A DNA stretch of 5,819 nt from Solirubrobacteraceae bacterium. Lineage in GTDB: Bacteria; Actinomycetota; Thermoleophilia; Solirubrobacterales; Solirubrobacteraceae. Under the pieces are notes generated by a model. The model made no database searches. It was not told the DNA's origin and saw only the letters and a program-made list of their open reading frames with translations. The translations under genes were made by a program, and so were the position numbers. Shown piece by piece: positions 1 to 5,257 of the stretch (position 1 is its first letter; every line of letters begins with the position of its first letter). The stretch is taken from contig JASHQV010000252.1 of assembly GCA_030038955.1 (NCBI GenBank), positions 1 to 5,819 on the forward strand, given 5' to 3'.

Positions 1-681
1 CAGCTGCTGGGCGGTCGCGTGCAGCCGCAGGTGGGCGGGGTCGCGCCGCGCGAGCGGCGCGACCCCGCCCGACCGCCGCGCGACCCCGCCCACCTGCGGA
101 TCGTCAGCTGCCACCTCGGCGCCGGCGCCTCGCTGTGCGCGATCGCCGGCGGCCACTCGGTCGACACGACGATGGGGTTCACGCCGTTGGAGGGGCTGGT
201 GATGGCGACGCGCTCGGGCAGCGTCGACCCGGGGATGCTGCTGTGGCTGCTCGAGCGCACCGGCCTGCAGGAGCAGGATCTCGCGGAGGTGCTCGAGCAC
301 GAGGCGGGGCTGCTCGGGCTCGCTGGCACCGCCGACATGCGCGAAGTGCTCGCGCGCGCCGATGCCGGCGACGACCGCGCCCGGCTCGGGCTCGAGGTCT
401 ACCTGCACCGGCTGCGGTCGGGGATCGGGGCGATGGCGGCGGCGCTCGGCGGGCTCGACGTGCTCGTGTTCACCGGCGGCGTCGGCGAGCGGTCGGCCGC
501 GATCCGCGCTGGCGCCCTCGACGGGCTCGGCTTCCTCGGGCTGGCGCTCGACCCGCGTCGCAACGACGAGGTAGCTGGAGAGGCCGATGTGAGCGCCGCT
601 GGCGCGGCCGCACGCACGCTCGTGATACCCGCGCGGGAGGATCTGGAGATCGCCCGGCAGGTGCGGCAGCTGCTCGGCTGA
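1..681 (+). CDS. ackA: Acetate kinase, C-terminal part (gene start outside window)
   Basis: Cytoplasmic acetate kinase interconverts acetyl phosphate + ADP and acetate + ATP. The frame is open from the first base, so the gene is cut by the left edge; 226 residues are visible, about half to three fifths of the usual ~400. The GTG at 19 is not a credible start because conserved family sequence lies on both sides of it. Family motifs in fragment numbering: CHLGAGAS at 37-44 (His38, equivalent by my recall to His208 of the Methanosarcina enzyme), TPLEGLVMATRSG at 61-73 (Arg71, equivalent to Arg241), the FTGGVGE nucleotide-site motif at 157-163, and IPARED at 209-214 (Glu213, equivalent to Glu384). 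Their spacing matches the family closely. Upstream of His38 it does not: the LLG that normally lies about 12 residues before this His is 34 before it, so about 22 extra residues (about 5-26) are present, coinciding with an inverted repeat. Many actinobacterial ackA genes sit beside phosphoketolase or phosphotransacetylase genes, but the upstream neighbour is not visible. Confidence 0.95.
   Translation, partial: QLLGGRVQPQVGGVAPRERRDPARPPRDPAHLRIVSCHLGAGASLCAIAGGHSVDTTMGFTPLEGLVMATRSGSVDPGMLLWLLERTGLQEQDLAEVLEHEAGLLGLAGTADMREVLARADAGDDRARLGLEVYLHRLRSGIGAMAAALGGLDVLVFTGGVGERSAAIRAGALDGLGFLGLALDPRRNDEVAGEADVSAAGAAARTLVIPAREDLEIARQVRQLLG
25..99. repeat. Compound inverted/direct repeat inside ackA
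   Basis: Bases 25-46 are the exact reverse complement of 78-99 (22 bp). Between them, 57-70 is an exact 14-bp direct copy of 78-91, which makes it the reverse complement of 33-46. The inner pairing extends to a perfect 17-bp stem, 33-49 with 54-70, closed by the tetraloop GCGA (50-53), which fits the stable GNRA class. The two pairings, 25-46/78-99 and 33-49/54-70, compete for the same left arm. The right arm encodes RDPAHLR, which resembles normal acetate kinase sequence just before the CHLG motif, whereas the left arm and middle copy fall in residues that seem extra for the family. The repeat is read in frame without a stop. It could be a template-switch duplication, a short palindromic element or an assembly error. 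Confidence 0.9.
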
Positions 682-686
682 GCGGG

Positions 687-727
687 GGGGCGGATCGCCG
701 CCGCGCCAGGCGGCGGCGATCCGCCCC
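687..727. terminator. GC-rich hairpin between convergent ackA and cydC, likely bidirectional terminator
   Basis: Bases 687-703 pair perfectly with 711-727 (17 bp); 704-710 can add one more pair, leaving the 5-base loop GCCAG. The hairpin starts 6 bases after the ackA stop codon and ends 6 bases before the last base of the cydC stop codon on the opposite strand, so it lies at the 3' end of both genes. Neither side is followed by a T tract, so it is not a classical intrinsic terminator. U-less, very stable hairpins are often proposed as terminators or mRNA 3'-end stabilisers in high-GC actinobacteria. The structure is seen directly; its function is inferred from position. Confidence 0.75.
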
Positions 728-733
728 GGGAGC

Positions 734-2419
734 TCATGTCCGCACATGCGATGCCGTCTGCAGGCGCCCGCGCTCGAGCCGCCGCACGTCGAACTGCTCG
801 AGCCCCTCGGGCCGGTGCGAGATCACCAGCACGCCGCGGGCGCCGGCGGCATGGTCGACCGCATGCAGCAGCGACTCGGCGGTGTCCGGGTCGAGATGCG
901 CGGTCGGCTCGTCGAGGACCAGGAAGGCGGCGTCGGCGATGAGCGCGCGGGCGAGCACGATCCGCTGGCGCTGGCCGCCGGAGACGAGGTCGCCGTCCTC
1001 GCCGATCAGCGTGTCGAGGCCGTCCGGCAGCGACGCGACCCAGTCCGCCAGCTGCACGGTCCGCAGCGCCTCCCACAGCTCCGGCTCGCTTGCGCTGCGG
1101 CGGGCCAGCAGCAGGTTCTCGCGGATCGTCGTCGTGAACACGTGGGCGTCCTGGGCGGACAGCACGACCGTGCGGCGAACGTCGTCGAGCGCTAGCTCGC
1201 GGAGATCGACGCCGCCGAGCGTGATCGAGCCTTCGGTCGGGTCCGCGAACCGCACGAGCAGCGAGGCGAGCGTCGACTTGCCGGCGCCGCTCGGCCCAGT
1301 CAGCGCCACCCGGCAGCCCGGCGCGAGTCGCAGGTCGACCCCGTCGAGCTGCCACTCGGGAGAGTCCGGATAGCGGAAGCGGACGCCGCCGAGCACGAGC
1401 TCGGCGGCGTCCGCCACCGGCAGCGGCCGTGGCGCGACCGGGTCGGACACCGCCGGGGGCAGGGCGGCGAGCTCGTCGAGCCGCATCGCGGCCTCGGCGC
1501 AGCCCCGCAGCGAGCGGGCTGCCGCCGGCAGCGGCGTGAGCGCATCGAACGCACCGAAGGCGATGAACACGACCGCGGCGAGCAGCACCCCCGCGAGCAC
1601 GTGGCCGTGGACGGCGGGGATCCCGACGAGCAGCACCGCGACGATCGTCAGCCCCGCCAGCGCCGAGCCGATCACGGTCGCGACCGCGGCCGCCAGCGCG
1701 TCGCGCCGGGAGATCGAAGTCAACCGGTCGCTCAGCCCCCGCAGCCGCGCGACCCGGTCCGGCCCGCGCCCCGCGACCGCCAGCTCGACGCCGCCATCGA
1801 GCGCCTCGACCAGCTCGGCCGTGAGCGCGGCCCGCGCCGGCGCCTGACGGCGACCCGCCTGAGCCGACAGGAGCCCGGCGAGCAGCGGCCCGAGCACGCC
1901 GGCGGCCACCAAGCCGCCGGCGATCACAAGTGCGGCGCCCGGCAGCATCAGCCACGCGGCGAGCGCCGCCGAGGCGATCATCAACAGCGCCACGATCGGC
2001 GGTGCGAGCGCCCGCAGGTAAAGGTCCTGGAGCGCGTCGACGTCGGCGACGAAGCGGGACAGCAGCTCGCCCCGGCGGTGCTGCCCGAGCGCGCCGGCGC
2101 CGAGCGGCGCCAGCACAGCGTAGAAGCTCGCGCGCAGCCGCGCCAGCACCCGCAGCGCGAGGTCGTGGGACGCGAGCCGCTCGGCGTAGCGAAGCCCCGC
2201 GCGGGTCACCGCGAACGCCCGTACGGCTGTGATCACCGCGGTCAGCTCGAGGATCTCCGGTCGCTGCGCGGCGCGCGAGATCAGATAGCCCGAGGTCGCG
2301 AGCAGCCCCGTCGCCGCGATCGTGGCGCCGAACGCGAGCGCCGTCGACAGCGCGAACCGCCGGCGCTCGCCGGCTTGCAGCCGGCTCGCGTGGGCGAGGC
2401 TGCGGGTGGCGGCACTCAT
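734..2419 (-). CDS. cydC: Cytochrome bd biogenesis ABC exporter subunit CydC
   Basis: One half of the heterodimeric CydDC ABC transporter in the cytoplasmic membrane, required to assemble cytochrome bd oxidase; in E. coli it has been linked to haem handling and to cysteine/glutathione export. The 561-residue protein is full length. A type IV exporter membrane domain covers about 20-300, with hydrophobic segments near 24-48, 140-158, 162-184, 245-267 and 272-295. The CydC-like stretch RYAERLASHD (77-86) includes His85; from memory, an equivalent His of E. coli CydC has been implicated in haem binding. The ATPase domain has Walker A GPSGAGKST (375-383), Q-loop Gln423, signature VSGGQRQ (479-485), Walker B AFLVLDEP (498-505, catalytic Glu504) and H-loop His535, all intact. 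The ATG start has GAGG 8 bases upstream and lies 25 bases after the cydD stop. It is the last gene of the operon, followed by the shared hairpin. Separate cydD and cydC genes contrast with the fused cydCD of Streptomyces. Confidence 0.95.
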   Translation of the reverse strand: MSAATRSLAHASRLQAGERRRFALSTALAFGATIAATGLLATSGYLISRAAQRPEILELTAVITAVRAFAVTRAGLRYAERLASHDLALRVLARLRASFYAVLAPLGAGALGQHRRGELLSRFVADVDALQDLYLRALAPPIVALLMIASAALAAWLMLPGAALVIAGGLVAAGVLGPLLAGLLSAQAGRRQAPARAALTAELVEALDGGVELAVAGRGPDRVARLRGLSDRLTSISRRDALAAAVATVIGSALAGLTIVAVLLVGIPAVHGHVLAGVLLAAVVFIAFGAFDALTPLPAAARSLRGCAEAAMRLDELAALPPAVSDPVAPRPLPVADAAELVLGGVRFRYPDSPEWQLDGVDLRLAPGCRVALTGPSGAGKSTLASLLVRFADPTEGSITLGGVDLRELALDDVRRTVVLSAQDAHVFTTTIRENLLLARRSASEPELWEALRTVQLADWVASLPDGLDTLIGEDGDLVSGGQRQRIVLARALIADAAFLVLDEPTAHLDPDTAESLLHAVDHAAGARGVLVISHRPEGLEQFDVRRLERGRLQTASHVRT

Positions 2420-2448
2420 GCGCCCGGCCTCACGGCGAGCGCGGTCAT
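2416..2448 (-). other. 10-codon bridging frame between cydD stop and cydC start (possible coupling element)
   Basis: An ATG at 2448-2446 overlaps the cydD stop in an ATGA quartet. The frame encodes MTALAVRPGA and ends in a TGA at 2418-2416 that overlaps the cydC ATG in a second ATGA quartet. It has no convincing Shine-Dalgarno of its own. A ribosome ending on cydD could reinitiate here, then reinitiate again at cydC, which would couple translation of the two transporter halves. The arrangement is seen in the sequence; a role is conjecture, since ATGA overlaps are frequent in dense high-GC genomes and cydC has its own ribosome site inside this frame. It is not in frame with cydC, so it is not an N-terminal extension. 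Confidence 0.3.
2428..2431 (-). promoter_or_regulatory. Ribosome binding site of cydC
   Basis: Read on the - strand, GAGG lies 8 bases before the ATG at 2419-2417, a normal Shine-Dalgarno distance. It supports this ATG as the start and means cydC need not rely only on ribosomes arriving from cydD. Confidence 0.6.
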
Positions 2449-4139
2449 GCCGCCAGCGCCAGGTCGGGGTTGGTCACGCGACCGTCGGCCAGCTCGACGA
2501 CGCGGTCTGCGTGCGCGAGCAGGCTTAGGTCGTGGGTGATCAGCAGCACCGTGCGGCCGACCGCCAGCCGCTCGATCGCGGCGGCGATCGACGCCGCCGC
2601 GTCGCGGTCGAGGTTGGCCGTCGGCTCGTCGAGCACGATCAGCGCCGCTCCGGAGAGGAACGCGCGGGCGAGCGCGACTCGCTGGCGCTCGCCGGCCGAC
2701 AGGATCCGCCCGCCATCGCCGATGCGCGTGTCGAGCCCAGCCGGAAGCGCCGCCAGGAGACCATCGAGGGCGGCCTGGTGGGCCGCCCTCGCGATTTGCT
2801 GCTTGGTTGCCGTGGGGTCGGCGAGCGCGATGTTGTCCGCCAGCGTTCCGGCAAACAGCGTCGCGCGCTGCGGGATCCACGCCACCCGTCGGCGCCAATC
2901 GCTGCTGCTCACGGCGCGCAGGTCGACGTCGCCACAGCACACGCGTCCGCCGGTCGGCTCGAGCAGGCGCAGCGCCAGCTTGGCGACCGTGCTCTTGCCG
3001 CCGCCGCTCGGTCCGGTCAGGACGACGAGCTCGCCCGGCGCCAGCTCGAGCTCGAACCGCTCGAGCACGTTGCCGGGGCGGTCCGGGTAGGCGAACGAGA
3101 CGTGCTCAAAGCGCAGCGGCGCGGTCGCCGGGTCTCCGGCCGGCAGCGGCGCCGGCGGCTCGACCGTCGCGGCGGGCTCGTCGAGCACCTCCAGCAGGCG
3201 CGCGGCGGCGGCGAGGCCGTCGGCGCTGGCGTGGAACTGCTGGCCGACCGAGCGCAGCGGTCCGTACAGCTCCGGGCACAGCAGCAGCACGGTGAGGCCG
3301 GCGTCGAGCGTCAGCTGCCCGCTCGTCAGCTGCACGCCGATCGTCGCTGCCACCAGCGCCGTGCCGATCATCGCGCACAGCTCGAGCACGAGCGCCGACA
3401 GGAACGCAAGCCGCAGCGTGCCCATCGTCTCCCGGCGGTAGCGGTCGCCAACATCGCGCAGGATCTCCGCCTGCGGCCGCTCTCGCCGGTGCGCACGGAG
3501 CGTGTCGAGCCCGCGGACGACGTCGAGGAAGTGGCTCGACAGCAGCGACAGCGCCTGCCAGCGGCTGCGCGTCCGCGCCTGGGCGCCGAGCCCGATCAGG
3601 ACCATGAACACGATCAGGATCGGGACCGTCAGCGCGAGCACCACCGCGGCGATCGGGTCGACCGGCACGACCCACGCGAGCACCGCCAGCGGGACGGCGG
3701 CCGCCAGCACGAACGACGGCAGGTAGCCGGCGAAGTAGCTCTCGAGCGCGTCGACGCCCTGGACCGCGGCGGCGGCGAGCTCTCCGGTGCGCTCGTGCTC
3801 GCGGCGACCGGGGCGCTGCAGCAGCAGCTGGCGCGCGAGCCGGAGCCGCAGCTCGGCCATCACGCGGGTGGCGGCGATCCGCCCGGACAGCTCGAACGCG
3901 CCCGACAGCAGCGCCCTCGCCAGCAGCACCGCCACCAGGGCGGTGAGCGCCCCGAGCAGCGATGCGACGGTCGCGTGTCGCTCCACCGCCGCCGAGATCA
4001 GGTGGGCGAGGATCGCCGCCTGGGCGACGATCACGCCGGCGCTGAGCACGCCGAGCACGCCTGCCAGGCAGAGGTGCGGGCGCGCGGCGGCGCTCTCGCG
4101 AGCGAGCCGGCGGTCGATCCGCTCAGCGCGGGCGCTCAC
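2445..4139 (-). CDS. cydD: Cytochrome bd biogenesis ABC exporter subunit CydD
   Basis: Partner of CydC in the heterodimeric membrane ABC transporter needed for cytochrome bd assembly. The 564-residue protein is full length. The membrane domain (about 20-315) has hydrophobic segments near 25-50, 58-80, 138-160, 163-186, 245-270 and 277-290. The stretch LLLCPELYGPLRSVGQQFHA (285-304) resembles the conserved end of the CydD membrane domain and is the main reason for calling this CydD rather than CydC. The ATPase domain has Walker A GPSGGGKST (376-384), Q-loop Gln424, signature LSAGERQ (480-486, a departure from LSGGQ), Walker B ALIVLDEP (499-506, Glu505) and H-loop His536. The GTG start overlaps the cydB stop in a GTGA quartet and has no clear Shine-Dalgarno, so its translation probably depends on ribosomes finishing cydB. 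The N-terminal sequence before the first membrane segment has normal length for the family, supporting this start. Confidence 0.95.
   Translation of the reverse strand: MSARAERIDRRLARESAAARPHLCLAGVLGVLSAGVIVAQAAILAHLISAAVERHATVASLLGALTALVAVLLARALLSGAFELSGRIAATRVMAELRLRLARQLLLQRPGRREHERTGELAAAAVQGVDALESYFAGYLPSFVLAAAVPLAVLAWVVPVDPIAAVVLALTVPILIVFMVLIGLGAQARTRSRWQALSLLSSHFLDVVRGLDTLRAHRRERPQAEILRDVGDRYRRETMGTLRLAFLSALVLELCAMIGTALVAATIGVQLTSGQLTLDAGLTVLLLCPELYGPLRSVGQQFHASADGLAAAARLLEVLDEPAATVEPPAPLPAGDPATAPLRFEHVSFAYPDRPGNVLERFELELAPGELVVLTGPSGGGKSTVAKLALRLLEPTGGRVCCGDVDLRAVSSSDWRRRVAWIPQRATLFAGTLADNIALADPTATKQQIARAAHQAALDGLLAALPAGLDTRIGDGGRILSAGERQRVALARAFLSGAALIVLDEPTANLDRDAAASIAAAIERLAVGRTVLLITHDLSLLAHADRVVELADGRVTNPDLALAA
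2765..2791. repeat. Perfect hairpin inside cydD
   Basis: Bases 2765-2775 are the reverse complement of 2781-2791 (11 bp) around the loop TGGTG. It lies in the part of cydD encoding the helical region of the ATPase domain (around residues 450-458). On the + strand a moderately T-containing stretch follows, so it could in principle end antisense transcription. It may equally be a by-product of GC-rich alanine and arginine codons. No function is claimed. Confidence 0.35.
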
Positions 4140-5239
4140 GTCGCGCTGCTGTCGAGCGGCGGCCCCGAGTCCCCGGCATGCTCGTCGCGGCCGCTGAGCG
4201 CATGCTCGATCACCGCGACCGGCGTCACCGGGCCCTCGTAGTCATCCCGGCCGAGCCGGTGGCGGAACACCCAGTAGGTCCAGCCCTGGTAGGCGAGCAC
4301 GATCGGGACCATCACGACCGCCACGACCGTCATCACGATCAGCGTGTAGTGGCTCGAGGCGGCGGCCGCCAGCGTCAGGTCATCGGCATGCGCGGTCGTC
4401 GACGGGATCGCGTTCGGATACAGCGCCGCGCACAGCACGACCGTGAGCAGCAGGATCGTCGCCGCCGTCGTCAGGAATCCCGTCAGCTCGGAGCGCCGCG
4501 CGGCATACGGCATCGCCACGGCGGCGGCGCCCGCGAGCAGCGCGAGCACGACGCGACCGCTGGCGAAGTGCAGATCGAACGCGGTCCACACGAGGAACAC
4601 GAGCAGGAGCGCAGCCGCCACCGCCGTAGCCGCCGCGGCGAATCGCTTGGCCCGCTCGCACAGCTCGCCGTCGACGCGCAACGCGACGAAGTTCGAGCCG
4701 TGCGCGAAGAACAGCGTCAACGTGGTCAGGCCGCCAACCAGCGCGTACGGGTGCAGCAGGTCGAGCAGCGACGCGTGCACGATGTGACCCGGCCCCATCG
4801 GCACGCCGTGGATGAAGTTGGCCCAGGCGACCCCGAACAGCAGCGCCGCGAGCCCGGAGCCGATCGCCATCGCCCACTCCCAGCCGGAGCGCCAGCGGGC
4901 GGACGGGACCTTGCCCCAGAACTCGAACGAGACGCCGCGGACGATCAGCGCCGCCAGCACCAGGAACAGCGCCAGGTAGTAGCCCGAGAAGGCGCTCGCG
5001 TACCAGTTCGGGAAGGCCGCGAAGGTCGCGCCCCCGGCGGTCAGCAGCCACACCTCGTTGCCGTCCCAGACGGGCCCGATCGTGTGGATCAGCATGCGCT
5101 TCTCGACGTCGTCGCGGGCGAGCGCCCTGACCAGCATGCCGACTCCGAAGTCGAACCCCTCGAGCACGAAGTAGCCGGCCCAGAGGACGCCGATCAGCAC
5201 GAACCAGAGGCCCTGCAGGAAGCTCGGATCGGTGTGCAT
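4136..5239 (-). CDS. cydB: Cytochrome bd ubiquinol/menaquinol oxidase subunit II
   Basis: Integral membrane subunit II of cytochrome bd oxidase, which pairs with CydA to reduce O2 to water with quinol electrons. The 367-residue length is normal for the family. Recognisable motifs are LEGFDFGVGML (26-36), GPVWDGNEVWLLTAGG (55-70), FPNWYASAFSGYY (76-88), RGVSFEFWGK (101-110), SSHYTL (295-300) and YQGWTYWVFR (317-326). About eight or nine hydrophobic segments alternate with short loops, including 82-100, 122-145, 200-223, 228-246, 254-275 and 298-318. The last ~35 residues are hydrophilic and acidic, probably a cytoplasmic tail of little conservation. The ATG at 5239 is supported by a purine-rich upstream sequence and lies 18 bases after the cydA stop. 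Its own stop overlaps the cydD GTG by four bases. No small subunit gene of the CydX type fits between cydB and cydD. Confidence 0.97.
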   Translation of the reverse strand: MHTDPSFLQGLWFVLIGVLWAGYFVLEGFDFGVGMLVRALARDDVEKRMLIHTIGPVWDGNEVWLLTAGGATFAAFPNWYASAFSGYYLALFLVLAALIVRGVSFEFWGKVPSARWRSGWEWAMAIGSGLAALLFGVAWANFIHGVPMGPGHIVHASLLDLLHPYALVGGLTTLTLFFAHGSNFVALRVDGELCERAKRFAAAATAVAAALLLVFLVWTAFDLHFASGRVVLALLAGAAAVAMPYAARRSELTGFLTTAATILLLTVVLCAALYPNAIPSTTAHADDLTLAAAASSHYTLIVMTVVAVVMVPIVLAYQGWTYWVFRHRLGRDDYEGPVTPVAVIEHALSGRDEHAGDSGPPLDSSAT

Positions 5240-5244
5240 CGAAA

Positions 5245-5253
5245 CCTGCCTTT
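5245..5253 (-). promoter_or_regulatory. Ribosome binding site of cydB
   Basis: Read on the - strand, AAAGGCAGG lies in the 18-base gap between the cydA stop and the cydB ATG. It offers AGG 5 bases or AAGG 9 bases before the start codon. Either is within usual range; it supports the chosen ATG. Confidence 0.5.
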
Positions 5254-5257
5254 GCGG

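Noticed and set aside
25..99. CRISPR-like or tandem-repeat reading of the left-edge repeats
   Set aside because: There are only two direct copies of 14 bp plus one inverted copy, without regular spacing or spacers, and all lie within the ackA frame.
19..681. GTG at 19 as the true start of a short acetate kinase
   Set aside because: The frame is open upstream to the first base and the LLG just before it fits the family; a kinase starting here would lack the N-terminal domain and several catalytic residues.
399..1955. 518-codon open frame on the - strand across cydC, the terminator and ackA
   Set aside because: It runs through the intergenic hairpin and antisense into ackA, and its sequence is Arg/Ala/Gly-rich noise in a different frame from CydC.
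1601..2539. 312-codon open frame on the + strand opposite cydC
   Set aside because: It is a shadow of the CydC membrane domain with the same Arg/Gln/Ala-rich composition, and it spans the cydD-cydC junction without regard to gene borders.
2532..4241. 569-codon open frame on the + strand opposite cydD
   Set aside because: It is antisense to a clear CydD with every ABC motif intact. Its product is dominated by Arg, Gln, His, Glu and Asp, as expected when GC-rich membrane-protein DNA is read from the other strand, and it shows no recognisable domain.
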